Source: Cereibacter changlensis JA139 (GTDB taxonomy: Bacteria > Pseudomonadota > Alphaproteobacteria > Rhodobacterales > Rhodobacteraceae). From it: a stretch of 54,090 nucleotides of DNA. Shown in pieces: positions 41,525 through 49,622 of this stretch. Position numbers and translations under genes: made by a program. The stretch is from assembly GCF_003034985.1 (NCBI RefSeq), contig NZ_PZKG01000016.1, forward strand, positions 1-54,090. The letters are read 5' to 3'. Below the pieces are notes generated by a model. The model was not told the origin of the DNA and did not search any database. It saw only the letters and a list, made by a program, of their open reading frames with translations. Positions within the stretch are counted from its first letter, which is position 1; each line of letters starts with the position of its first letter.

Positions 41525-41549
41525 AACCGGCGGCCGCGCAAATGGTTCC
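41525..41549 (-). promoter_or_regulatory. Probable general-stress (EcfG-type) promoter of the SRPBCC-ADH-SDR operon
   Basis: On the minus strand GGAAC (41549-41545) and GGTT (41528-41525) are separated by 16 bp, 36 bp before the first start codon. Both spacing and distance fit the GGAAC-N16/17-cGTT consensus. Confidence 0.45.
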
Positions 41550-41614
41550 GGACAGGCGGCGTCAGCGGCGGCGCGCCGCTCTTGCTTGGGGCTGTACGTG
41601 GGGCTGGCGAAGGG

Positions 41615-42604
41615 TCAGCGCGCCCAGAGGCCGGCGCGCTTCAGCCCGTTGCGGATCGCCTGCTCGCGTCGGGGCAGGGCGGCGCGGTCGAACAGGGCGC
41701 GGGCCTCGGCCCCCTTGCCCTGGTAGAGCAGCTTGCGGAACGGCGGATAGGTCTTCAGCACCTGTTTCACCGCCGGCTCCGCCGCGACCTGCTCCAGCAC
41801 CTGCACCACCCGGTCGCTCTCGCGCGCATAGAGCAGCGGCAGCAGCCGCCAGTGGCAGGTGACCTCGCCATCGAGCCCGTCAAGCTCCGGCCCCGGCCGA
41901 CTGCCGCCGAGCGCATGGATCACCAGGGGCAGCGCCACCTGGTCGAGCCAGGGATCGAGCGACTGGCAAACCAGCTCGGGCGGCGGGTCGTCGCGGATGG
42001 TCTTGGCATAGTCGAGGAACAGCTGGCCGAAGCGGCGCGGGCTCTCGTGGAAGAACCAACCGGCGTTGAAATAGAGATAGCGCCGCCAGTGGCCCTCGGG
42101 CTGCGACAGGTCGAGGCTGCCGGCGAAATCCAGCCCGAAGCGGTCGTAGAGCGAGCGCCAGATCGCCTCGTGGTCCGGGCCGTAGGGCTCGGGGCTCGGC
42201 CAGGTATCCTCCCGCCGCATCGAGGCGGCGGGGCGGGCGAAGTCGAGCCCCAGCGCGTCAAGTGGACCGGTGATCAGCGTGTCGGTGTCGAGGAACAGGA
42301 AGGGCGCCTCGGGCAGGGCGGCCAGCGCCTCGATCTTGTTGCCCTGCGGGTAGGACTGGCCGAAGACGCGGTTCTCGAAAGGCAGGATCGTCGCGCCCAG
42401 CCGCTCCAGCAGCGCCCGGGTTGCGGCGTCGTCGAGCCGCGGGTCCTCCTGCCAGAGCGGGCCGGAGGGCTCGGCGAGGTAGAGCCGGCCGGCGAAGCCC
42501 GGGTTCGTGGCGCGGAGCGAGGCGGCCAGCAGCACCGCCTCGTATTGCAGCCGCCCCTTCTGGACCACGGCGAGGATGTTGAAGGCGGGCGGGTCTGCGG
42601 GCAT
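41615..42604 (-). CDS. Putative glycosyltransferase-like protein (GT-A fold)
   Basis: The 329-residue protein starts MPADPPAFNILAVVQKGRLQ. The central APFLFLDTDTLITGPLD contains a DxD-type motif (DTDT) after a hydrophobic strand, as in GT-A and GT8-like transferases that bind a nucleotide sugar through a metal. FNAGWFFHESPRRFG and GGSRPGPELDGLDGEV are further conserved-looking blocks. No signal or membrane helix is present. Donor and acceptor cannot be read from sequence. I recall proteins like this annotated as hypothetical in Rhodobacteraceae. It stands as a single leftward gene. Confidence 0.65.
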   Translation of the reverse strand: MPADPPAFNILAVVQKGRLQYEAVLLAASLRATNPGFAGRLYLAEPSGPLWQEDPRLDDAATRALLERLGATILPFENRVFGQSYPQGNKIEALAALPEAPFLFLDTDTLITGPLDALGLDFARPAASMRREDTWPSPEPYGPDHEAIWRSLYDRFGLDFAGSLDLSQPEGHWRRYLYFNAGWFFHESPRRFGQLFLDYAKTIRDDPPPELVCQSLDPWLDQVALPLVIHALGGSRPGPELDGLDGEVTCHWRLLPLLYARESDRVVQVLEQVAAEPAVKQVLKTYPPFRKLLYQGKGAEARALFDRAALPRREQAIRNGLKRAGLWAR

Positions 42605-42759
42605 GGGCTGTCCTGAAGGCCTGTTGCCGCGAGCATAGCGAGGCGTCGGGCTTGGGCTGAACAGCAATCCCGCCCCCGCGCCGCTTTGCCGCTGCCGGAG
42701 CGGGCGCCGGATCGAGGGCGACCGGTGGAGGCGGCGGGCCGCTCACCCGGCCCCGATCC

Positions 42760-43548
42760 TCACTGCGGGGTGAAGCGCAGGCTGAGGCAGGACATGCCGC
42801 CGTCCAGCTTGGCGCATTCGCTGTTGCCGATCTGGCGCAGGTCGTAGCCCGCCTTGTCCAGCGCCTCGGCGGTGCGGGGGAAGCCGGCGGGGGTCAGCAC
42901 CAGATCGTTGAAGCGGATGCTGTTGGCCGCGGCCTCCTCGCCCTCGGCGACATGGATCACCCGGTAGCCGGCGAAACAGCCCGAGGCGTCGAGCCGCCGG
43001 GTGGCGAGGATGGTCTCGGCGTCGAGCAGCGAGCAATCGGTCTTGAAATGCAGAACGCCCGGCGGCGTCGCCACCTCGCGCACCGTCCGGCCCCAGGGCG
43101 CGGTCAGCCGGACCAGCTCGGCGATGCCCTCCGCATTGGTCCGCGCCGATGAGCCGACGAGGATCTCGCGCTCGGTCACCAGGATGTCGCCGCCCTCGAT
43201 GAAGCCGGTCTCGACCTGCACCACCTCGCTGTAGAGCCGGCGCAGCTGCGGCGCCATCTCCGCAGCCTCGCCCAGCCGGCTGGGCGCGCCGGGCCGCATG
43301 ACGATCGCCCCCTCCGGCAGGCAGAGCGCCGTATCCTCGACGAAGACGCTGTCGGGAAAGGCCTCCAGCGGGTCGAGCTCCACCACCGTCGCGCCGGTTT
43401 CGCGCAGGGCGGCGATGTAATCCTGGTGGTGGCGCAGCATCAGCGCCAGGTCCGGGGCCCCGGTATCGACGGCGCGCAGGCCGGCGGTGATGCTGGCGCC
43501 GGGACGGCGGGTGATCGCATGGCTGAAGCGGAAGGACTGGTCGGACAT
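42760..43548 (-). CDS. Dimethylarginine dimethylaminohydrolase (amidinotransferase fold)
   Basis: The 262-residue enzyme hydrolyses N-methylated arginines to citrulline and methylamines. Active-site residues are visible: [10 protein letters not shown] (Asp and Glu), [10 protein letters not shown], the His in [13 protein letters not shown], and the nucleophile Cys in [18 protein letters not shown] (about residue 248). Arginine deiminase-type alternatives are longer. Start at ATG 43548 ([20 protein letters not shown]). It is divergent from aroQ. Confidence 0.92.
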   Translation of the reverse strand: MSDQSFRFSHAITRRPGASITAGLRAVDTGAPDLALMLRHHQDYIAALRETGATVVELDPLEAFPDSVFVEDTALCLPEGAIVMRPGAPSRLGEAAEMAPQLRRLYSEVVQVETGFIEGGDILVTEREILVGSSARTNAEGIAELVRLTAPWGRTVREVATPPGVLHFKTDCSLLDAETILATRRLDASGCFAGYRVIHVAEGEEAAANSIRFNDLVLTPAGFPRTAEALDKAGYDLRQIGNSECAKLDGGMSCLSLRFTPQ

Positions 43549-43745
43549 CTGGGTTCTCCTCTTGCCCCAGCGGTAACGCGCCAGCCGCGCCGCGGCAAGC
43601 CGGCCGCGCCCGGATCGCGGTCGAAGCCAGCGCCCGGACCCTCCGGGCGGGCTTGGGCGCCGGAACCGGGGGCTTGCCAATCCCCCGGCTTTCGCGTCGT
43701 CTGGCCGCCAGAGAGACCGATCCCCCGAGACCGACAAGGACCGCC

Positions 43746-44183
43746 ATGCCCCGGACCATCTTCATCCTGAACGGCCCGAACCTGAACCTGCTGGGCCAGC
43801 GCCAGCCCGAGATCTACGGCCGCGAGACGCTCGCCGATGTCGAGGCCGCGACCACCGCGCTCTGCGCCACGCTGGGGCTGACGCCGCGCTTCTTCCAGTC
43901 GAACCACGAGGGCGTGCTGATCGACACCATCCAGGAGGCCCGCCAGGCGGCGGAGGGCATCGTCATCAATCCCGGCGCGCTGAGCCACACCTCGGTCGCG
44001 CTGCTGGACGCGCTGAACGCCTTCGACGGTCCGGTGATCGAGGTGCATATCTCCAACATCCACAAGCGCGAGAGCTTCCGCCACCACTCCTATGTCTCGC
44101 TGCGCGCCGAGGGGGTGATCGCGGGGCTCGGCACCGAGGGCTATCTCGCCGCGGTCCGGCGGCTGGCGACTCTGCTCGGCTGA
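43746..44183 (+). CDS. aroQ: 3-dehydroquinate dehydratase, type II
   Basis: The 145-residue enzyme carries out the third step of the shikimate pathway and is dodecameric in its family. The signature is [19 protein letters not shown] (with the catalytic Tyr and Arg region), then [30 protein letters not shown] and [19 protein letters not shown]-type text with the catalytic His. It ends two bases before the convergent chemotaxis operon. Confidence 0.98.
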   Translation: MPRTIFILNGPNLNLLGQRQPEIYGRETLADVEAATTALCATLGLTPRFFQSNHEGVLIDTIQEARQAAEGIVINPGALSHTSVALLDALNAFDGPVIEVHISNIHKRESFRHHSYVSLRAEGVIAGLGTEGYLAAVRRLATLLG

Positions 44184-44185
44184 CA

Positions 44186-44539
44186 TCAGAAGAAATCCGC
44201 CGAGCCCGGGTCGCTGCCCTCGCCACCGCCTTCGCCGGCGAGGCCGCGCGCCAGGTCGCGCTGCCGCACCCGGCCGAGCGCCGCCGCAGGATCGATCCGC
44301 AGCGCCGGCTCGACCGCCTCGGCCAGCCCGTCGAGGTAATCGGCCATGCCGGTCAGCGCCTGCACCAGCCCGTCCAGCGCCTGCAACCGCTCGCGCAGCG
44401 GACCTGCGTCGAAGCCCTCGCTCACCGCCGCCCCCACCGCCTCCTCGATGCCCTGGGTCCGACCGCCGAGCAGCCGGACCTGCCCGGCGGCGCGCTGCAG
44501 CAGGGCCTGCAGCGCCGCCTCCTGTGAGGGCGCGGTCAC
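44186..44539 (-). CDS. Small chemotaxis-operon protein, candidate CheZ/CheT-like CheY-P phosphatase
   Basis: The 117-residue protein is mostly helical. Its centre reads RLQALDGLVQALTGMADYLD, containing D56-x3-Q60, the spacing of the catalytic Asp and Gln of CheZ. The C-terminus is a Gly/Glu-rich linker followed by SDPGSADFF, like the flexible tail by which CheZ holds CheY. It begins at a GTG that overlaps the stop of a cheY gene and ends the operon. Sinorhizobium meliloti CheT, a short remote CheZ homologue, is the closest parallel I know. Function is inferred, not proven. A plain coiled coil is the alternative. Confidence 0.5.
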   Translation of the reverse strand: MTAPSQEAALQALLQRAAGQVRLLGGRTQGIEEAVGAAVSEGFDAGPLRERLQALDGLVQALTGMADYLDGLAEAVEPALRIDPAAALGRVRQRDLARGLAGEGGGEGSDPGSADFF

Positions 44540-44922
44540 AGCGCCCCCACCACGGCCTGAATCACACGGCGCATCCCGTCCGTGGTGAAGGGCTTTTTAA
44601 GGAAGTTGTTCATGCCGAGCGCCTGTCCTTTCTCGATGATGTCCTTGCTCGCGGTGCCGCTGACCAGGATGAATCCCATGCGCGCCGTGGTGCGGTTGTC
44701 GCGGATGCCTTTCAGCAGCCCCAGCCCGTCCAGCCCGGGCATGTTGTAATCCGAGATCACCAGATGCACCGGGCTGGCGACCAGCGCCCGCAGGGCCGCG
44801 GCGCCGTCCTTGGCGAAATCGATCTTCTTGATCCCCAGCTCTTCCAGAGCCTGAATGATCAGGCCACGGCTGGTCGACATGTCGTCGACCACCATTACCC
44901 TGAGGCTGTCCTTCAGCGACAT
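44536..44922 (-). CDS. cheY: Chemotaxis response regulator CheY (second copy)
   Basis: The 128-residue single receiver domain has acidic pair VVDDMSTSRG, the phospho-acceptor Asp in HLVISDYNMPGLDGLGLL (about residue 59), switch residue in FILVSGTASKD and Lys in NFLKKPF. Phosphorylated by CheA, it would bind the flagellar switch or act as a phosphate sink. It overlaps cheR by 10 bases and the small phosphatase-like gene by 4. Confidence 0.93.
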   Translation of the reverse strand: MSLKDSLRVMVVDDMSTSRGLIIQALEELGIKKIDFAKDGAAALRALVASPVHLVISDYNMPGLDGLGLLKGIRDNRTTARMGFILVSGTASKDIIEKGQALGMNNFLKKPFTTDGMRRVIQAVVGAL

Positions 44923-45818
44923 CCGTCGTCTCCTTCCTCGGGGCCCGAGAGGCCCGCGCCGCGCAAGCGGAATGTTGTCATGCCAATGGTTTCAAAATCG
45001 TTCTTGACCGAGGGCGAAAGCCGTTCGGAATGGCCGATGAACAAGCGGCCGCCGGGCCCCAGCGTCGCCGCGAAGCCGCGCCAGATGCCATCCTGGGTCT
45101 CGGCGTCGAAGTAGATCGCCACGTTGCGGCAGAAGATCACGTCGAAGGGCCCGCTCACCGGCCAGGGACGGACCAGGTTCATCGGCTTGAAGGTGACCAA
45201 CTCGCGCACCGCCGGGGTGACCCGGCAGCAGCCTGCCGCATCCGCCGGCTCGAAGAAGCCGCGGATCACCGGCGTGAGTCGGCCGAGCGCCCGGGCCGGG
45301 TAGCAGCCGAGGCACGCGCGCTCGAGGATCTGCCGATCGACATCGGTCGCCAGGATCTTCAGGTCCAGCGTCGCCGCCGTCGGGCAGAGCTGCAGCACCG
45401 TCATGGCGATGCTGTAGGGCTCCTCGCCGCTGGAACAGCCCGCCGACCAGAGCCGGACCCGCCGCCCCCGGCGCGCGGCGGCGAGCAGCGGCGGCAGCAC
45501 CGTCTGGCCCAGCGTCTCGAAATGGTGGCTCTCGCGGAAGAAATGCGTGGTGTTCGTGGTCATGGTCGAGACGAAAAGCGCACGCTCCTCCACCGAGCAG
45601 GGGGCCGAGAGCAACTCCACATAATCCGCGAAGCTGGTCAGGCACAGCTGGCGCAGCCGTTTCACCAGCCGCGCGTAGACCAGCGGCTCCTTGGTGTCGG
45701 TCATCACGATCCCGGCCTCCGCGCGGGCGAGGGCGGCGAGGCGGTGGAAATCCTCGGCCGTCAGGATGAAGTCGCGCCCCGTTTCGGCGCGGCACCGGGA
45801 GAGGCTTTGCGGCCTCAT
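44913..45818 (-). CDS. cheR: Chemotaxis protein methyltransferase CheR
   Basis: The 301-residue enzyme methylates receptor glutamates using SAM. The N-terminal helical domain ([20 protein letters not shown]) is followed by the SAM domain with [36 protein letters not shown] and [20 protein letters not shown], the NVxIYF block of CheR. It ends with GHSERLSPS. The membrane receptor at 49623-52124 carries a WEDF tail that may tether it. Confidence 0.96.
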   Translation of the reverse strand: MRPQSLSRCRAETGRDFILTAEDFHRLAALARAEAGIVMTDTKEPLVYARLVKRLRQLCLTSFADYVELLSAPCSVEERALFVSTMTTNTTHFFRESHHFETLGQTVLPPLLAAARRGRRVRLWSAGCSSGEEPYSIAMTVLQLCPTAATLDLKILATDVDRQILERACLGCYPARALGRLTPVIRGFFEPADAAGCCRVTPAVRELVTFKPMNLVRPWPVSGPFDVIFCRNVAIYFDAETQDGIWRGFAATLGPGGRLFIGHSERLSPSVKNDFETIGMTTFRLRGAGLSGPEEGDDGCR

Positions 45819-46279
45819 GCACCCTCCTTGCGCGCCGGCGGGAAGACGGCCAGGAGGTCGATCAGCCGCAGCATCCGGTCCTCCACCGCGATGACGCCGC
45901 GCACGAAGGCCTGGGCGGAATCCGAGGCGACATGCGGCGTCGGCTGGATCGCGCTTTCCGGCACGGTCATGATGTCGGAGACGGCATCCACCAGGATGCC
46001 GATCACCTGGGTCTCGATCACCGTGATGATGATCACGTGCCGGGCGTCCGGCTCCGGCGTGCCGAGGTTGAGCCGCTCGGCCAGATTGAGGATCGGCACC
46101 ACCGAGCCGCGCAGGTTGATGACCCCCAGCACGTAATGCGGCGCATGCGGCAGGATGGTCGCTGGCGTCCAGCTGCGGATCTCGCGCACCGTCTTGATAT
46201 CGAGGCAGAATTCCTGCGGGCCGATGCGGAAGGCCACCAGCTCGCGCGATTCCGACTGCAGCAGTCTGGAGCCGGGCAT
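45815..46279 (-). CDS. cheW: Chemotaxis coupling protein CheW
   Basis: The 154-residue protein links receptors to CheA. It has [20 protein letters not shown] at the start, [20 protein letters not shown] (the NLRG hallmark) and [20 protein letters not shown]. The ATG at 46279 overlaps the TAA stop of cheA by one base; the longer upstream frame is only out-of-frame cheA sequence. Confidence 0.96.
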   Translation of the reverse strand: MPGSRLLQSESRELVAFRIGPQEFCLDIKTVREIRSWTPATILPHAPHYVLGVINLRGSVVPILNLAERLNLGTPEPDARHVIIITVIETQVIGILVDAVSDIMTVPESAIQPTPHVASDSAQAFVRGVIAVEDRMLRLIDLLAVFPPARKEGA

Positions 46280-48354
46280 TATGGATCCCCGAGCCCCGAG
46301 ACGTTGCCCACCGCCTCGTCCGGGTCGATGATCAGCGCGATCCGCCCGTCGCCGAGGATCGTCGCCGCAGCGATCCCCGGGATCCGGCCATAGCCGTTCT
46401 CCATCCCCTTGATGACGACCTGGCGCTGGTCGAAGATCGCGTCCACCACCAGGGCGCATTGCCTCTGCTGCTCGTTCTCCACCAGCATCAGTACGCGCTG
46501 CGAGAAGTCGCGCACCGGCGGGCGGTGGCCGAAGGCCGCGCCGAGATCGATGATAGGCACGAAGGCGCCGCGGATCGTCACCACCTGGGCGCCGGATCCG
46601 AGGAAGTGCACGTCCTGCGGCTGCGGCCGCAAGGTCTCAACGATGGCGGTGATCGGCACGACCATGGTCTGGCCGGCGACATCGACCACCATCCCGTCGA
46701 GCACTGCCAGCGTCAGCGGCAGGCTGATCGAGAACACGGTGCCCTGGCCCGGGGTGGAGCTGATCGAGACCCGGCCACCGAGCGCTTGGATCGCGCTCTT
46801 CACCACATCCATGCCGACGCCGCGGCCGGAGAGGTCGGAAACCACTGTCGAGGTGGAAAAACCGGGCAGGAACAGCAGCATGTCGATCTCGGCATCCGAC
46901 AGCTCGGCATCCTGGGCGATCAGCCCCTTGCCGGCGGCGATCTGCTTCACCTTCGGCCGGTTGATGCCGCCGCCGTCATCCGCCACCTCAATCAGCACCC
47001 GGCCGGATCGATGCGCTGCGGAAAGGGTAATGCATCCTGTCTCCGGCTTGCCAGCCGCCCGCCGGGCCTCGGCAGGCTCGATCCCGTGGTCAACGGCGTT
47101 GCGGATCATGTGGGTCAAGGGATCGGCCAGCCGTTCGATCACTGTCTTGTCGACCTCCGTCGCCTCGCCCTCAGTGACGAGGCGCACCTGCTTGCCGGCG
47201 ATGTCGGAGGCCTCGCGCGCGATTCGCGACATGCGCTGGAACAGCGGCTTGATCGCCTGGGCGCGGATCGCCATCACGCTCTCCTGGATCTCGCGCGCCA
47301 GGCTCTTGAAGTCGTCTAGGCCGGAGCGCACCGCTGACCGGGTCGGAATCCCGGCGTCCTGCACGCATTGCGACAGCATCGCTTGGTTGATCACCAACTC
47401 GCCGACCACGTTGATCAACCGGTCCACGCGGTCAAGCTCCACCCGCACCGTCGCCCTCGGTGCCGCGGCCTTCTTCTCGGCGCTATCCTCGCCTTCCGGT
47501 GGGCGTGGCTTCGGCGGCGGCGCCTGAGGGCGCGGCTCCGCATCCACGGTAACCGCAGGCTCCGGATCGGGCAGCAGCGGCAGGCCGGGCGGGGCCTCGT
47601 CCAACGCGCGGATCTCCAGCGTGCAGAGACCGTCGACGAATTCGAAGACCTCATCGATCTGGTGCTCTGGTTCGTCGGTGGTCAGTGTCAGCGTCCAGTC
47701 CAGCCAGGACTCCTGCCAGTCGAGCGCGGCGAAAGCGGGCAGGCGCGACCGGTCCAGCCGGGCCTTCACCTGACCCAGGTCGCCGAGCACACGGAACAGC
47801 ACAGAGGGGTCGTGGCCGTTGGCGTAAAGCGCGCGGGTCGGGGAGAACAGGATTTCGTAGCATCCGCTGCCGGTCGCGGCGGGCTCGCTCTCGAAGCTGA
47901 GCGTAAGCGGCACGAAGCCGAAATCCTCTGCCTCGCCCTCCGAACTCTCCTCCTCATCCGCGCCGGTGAGGGCGGCAAGCAACGAGATCAACTCGGCCCC
48001 CCCTTCCGGATCGGGGTCGACCCCATCACGCGCGGCGGCGAGCAGGTCGGACAGGTGGTCGGCGGCGCGGTGGAACAGCAGGAGCAGCGCGGCGTCGGGC
48101 TGGATTCGCCCGGCGCGCAGCGCGTCGAGCGTGGTCTCGAAGTGATGGGCGAAGCGCACCAGGGTTTCAAGTTTGAACGCGCCGGCGCCGCCCTTGATCG
48201 AGTGGACGGCGCGGAACACTGCGTTCACCGTTTCGGGTTCGGCCAGTCCATCCTCGATCGTCTCGTCGATTTCGTTCAACCCGTCGTTCAGCGCCTCCAC
48301 CAGTTCCTCGCATTCCTGGAAAAAGGTCGCCCGGATGTCGCTGCTGTGATCCAT
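46279..48354 (-). CDS. cheA: Chemotaxis histidine kinase CheA
   Basis: The 691-residue kinase contains P1 with phosphorylated His51 ([14 protein letters not shown]), a P2-like linker region to about 300, a dimerisation segment [20 protein letters not shown], and the ATP-binding P4 with N box [13 protein letters not shown]1 [11 protein letters not shown] box PGFSTS and G2 [10 protein letters not shown] CheW-like P5 with [14 protein letters not shown] ends the chain. It phosphorylates the two CheY proteins and CheB of this operon. Confidence 0.97.
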   Translation of the reverse strand: MDHSSDIRATFFQECEELVEALNDGLNEIDETIEDGLAEPETVNAVFRAVHSIKGGAGAFKLETLVRFAHHFETTLDALRAGRIQPDAALLLLFHRAADHLSDLLAAARDGVDPDPEGGAELISLLAALTGADEEESSEGEAEDFGFVPLTLSFESEPAATGSGCYEILFSPTRALYANGHDPSVLFRVLGDLGQVKARLDRSRLPAFAALDWQESWLDWTLTLTTDEPEHQIDEVFEFVDGLCTLEIRALDEAPPGLPLLPDPEPAVTVDAEPRPQAPPPKPRPPEGEDSAEKKAAAPRATVRVELDRVDRLINVVGELVINQAMLSQCVQDAGIPTRSAVRSGLDDFKSLAREIQESVMAIRAQAIKPLFQRMSRIAREASDIAGKQVRLVTEGEATEVDKTVIERLADPLTHMIRNAVDHGIEPAEARRAAGKPETGCITLSAAHRSGRVLIEVADDGGGINRPKVKQIAAGKGLIAQDAELSDAEIDMLLFLPGFSTSTVVSDLSGRGVGMDVVKSAIQALGGRVSISSTPGQGTVFSISLPLTLAVLDGMVVDVAGQTMVVPITAIVETLRPQPQDVHFLGSGAQVVTIRGAFVPIIDLGAAFGHRPPVRDFSQRVLMLVENEQQRQCALVVDAIFDQRQVVIKGMENGYGRIPGIAAATILGDGRIALIIDPDEAVGNVSGLGDP

Positions 48355-48356
48355 GG

Positions 48357-48725
48357 TCAGGCCGCCGTGACGCGCCGCAGCGCCGAAACCAGTTTCACCT
48401 CGTCGAAGGGCTTGACGATCCAAGCCGTCGCCCCCGCCTCGCGCGCACGCGCCTTCAGGTCCGCAGCACTTTCCGTGGTCAGCACGATGATCGGCAGGGC
48501 CGAATGGGTGCCCTTGTCGCGCACCGCCTTGATGAAGCCGAACCCGTCCATCCGCGGCATGTTGATGTCGGTGATGACCACATCCGGGGCGAGGCCTTCC
48601 AGTTTCTCGAGCCCGTCGAGCCCGTCAATCGCCAGGTGAACCTCGAATCCCGCTTGCAGCAGCGCCTCCTTCAGAAGTTCGCGGATGGTGCGGGAATCGT
48701 CGATGGCCAATACGGTGAGCGTCAT
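48357..48725 (-). CDS. cheY: Chemotaxis response regulator CheY (first copy)
   Basis: The 122-residue receiver has LAIDDSRTIRELLKEALLQA, acceptor Asp in PDVVITDINMPRMDGFGFI (about residue 54), Thr in IIVLTTESAA and Lys in WIVKPFDEVKL. It lies 2 bp before cheA and overlaps the STAS gene (ATGA). It differs enough from the second copy that the two probably have separate roles. Confidence 0.94.
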   Translation of the reverse strand: MTLTVLAIDDSRTIRELLKEALLQAGFEVHLAIDGLDGLEKLEGLAPDVVITDINMPRMDGFGFIKAVRDKGTHSALPIIVLTTESAADLKARAREAGATAWIVKPFDEVKLVSALRRVTAA

Positions 48726-49003
48726 GGCTGATCCTCGTTCAGGTCGGAAAGCTCTGCCCCGAGCCGGAGCAGGTCGTCGGCGAAGGCGGGGGAGCAGGGC
48801 GTGACGGCAAAACCTTGGCCCTCGCTGCGCCATTGCTCCGCGGCGGCCAGCAGCACCTGCAGGCCAAGCGCGCCAAGAAAGGTGGTCTTGCCGGCATCGA
48901 CCCGCAGCGCCTTGCCGCGCAGCCCGCGCAGTGCCTCCTGCACGATGCGCGTGCCTTCGTGGTCGAGCCGGAGCGGCAGGCTCAGGATGTTGGCTCCCGT
49001 CAT
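48722..49003 (-). CDS. STAS-domain protein of the chemotaxis operon
   Basis: The 93-residue protein has the STAS pattern: SLPLRLDHEGTRIVQEALRG, then LRVDAGKTTFLGALGLQVLL, where Thr-Thr stands near the usual phospho-Ser/Thr position. STAS proteins in che operons, as in alphaproteobacterial CheX/STAS arrangements, may modulate kinase assembly; the role is unclear. ATGA overlap with cheY. Confidence 0.85.
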   Translation of the reverse strand: MTGANILSLPLRLDHEGTRIVQEALRGLRGKALRVDAGKTTFLGALGLQVLLAAAEQWRSEGQGFAVTPCSPAFADDLLRLGAELSDLNEDQP

Positions 49004-49033
49004 GTCGGTCCTCCGATTATGTGTTGCGGCTGG

Positions 49034-49585
49034 TCAGAAGAAGGTGACGTCATCGCTGGCTCCTTTGAGGATGGGTTTGGCACGTTGCTCGATCAGCGCC
49101 GGGGTGTCGGCCCGCAGAAACAGCTGCTGGGCGCGTCCTGAAGTCGGCCAGTAGCGGATCCGCCGCGCCAGCGTTCCGCCAAGACTCTTGCTGACGCAGG
49201 TGATGGCCTCGTTCTCGAGAAAGCGCTGGGCGAACTCCGCATTGGCCCGCCCGATGCCACCCAAGCGGTTGTTCATCATGGCGCCGCCGAACAGCTTGGC
49301 TTGCAGCCGGTCCTTCGAGGCCCCGAGCTTCAGGAGTGCGTTGATCAGCAGCTCCATCGAGTGCAGGCCGTAGTGGAGTTGCCGCGACGTGCTGCCGCCG
49401 GTATCCGGCAGGAGAAAATGGTTGATTCCGCCAATGCCTGCCTCGGGGTCGCAGAGACAGGTGCAGACGCAGGATCCGAGGATCGTTGTAAACATGTCTC
49501 CGGGCAGAGCAGAAGCCTCATAGCCGCCCTGCATGACATGGACAACGCGTGAGCCACCGGCTTCTGTCCGCCTCGGCTGCATCAT
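49034..49585 (-). CDS. cheD: Chemoreceptor glutamine deamidase CheD
   Basis: The 183-residue protein deamidates receptor glutamines. The core is TTILGSCVCTCLCDPEAGIG with the catalytic Cys, followed by GGINHFLLPDTGG with the His, then AKLFGGAMMNNR. The ATG at 49585 (MMQPRRTEAGG) gives the normal CheD start; a GTG at 49621 that abuts the receptor stop is the alternative. The C-terminus GASDDVTFF is extended by an acidic-aromatic tail. Confidence 0.93.
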   Translation of the reverse strand: MMQPRRTEAGGSRVVHVMQGGYEASALPGDMFTTILGSCVCTCLCDPEAGIGGINHFLLPDTGGSTSRQLHYGLHSMELLINALLKLGASKDRLQAKLFGGAMMNNRLGGIGRANAEFAQRFLENEAITCVSKSLGGTLARRIRYWPTSGRAQQLFLRADTPALIEQRAKPILKGASDDVTFF

Positions 49586-49622
49586 CGCGGTCCCGCTGGC
49601 TGAGGGAACGGCAAGCTTCACC

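Noticed and set aside
39753-41726. Plus-strand ORF of 657 residues
   Set aside because: It is antisense to the alcohol dehydrogenase and SRPBCC genes and has no protein family features.
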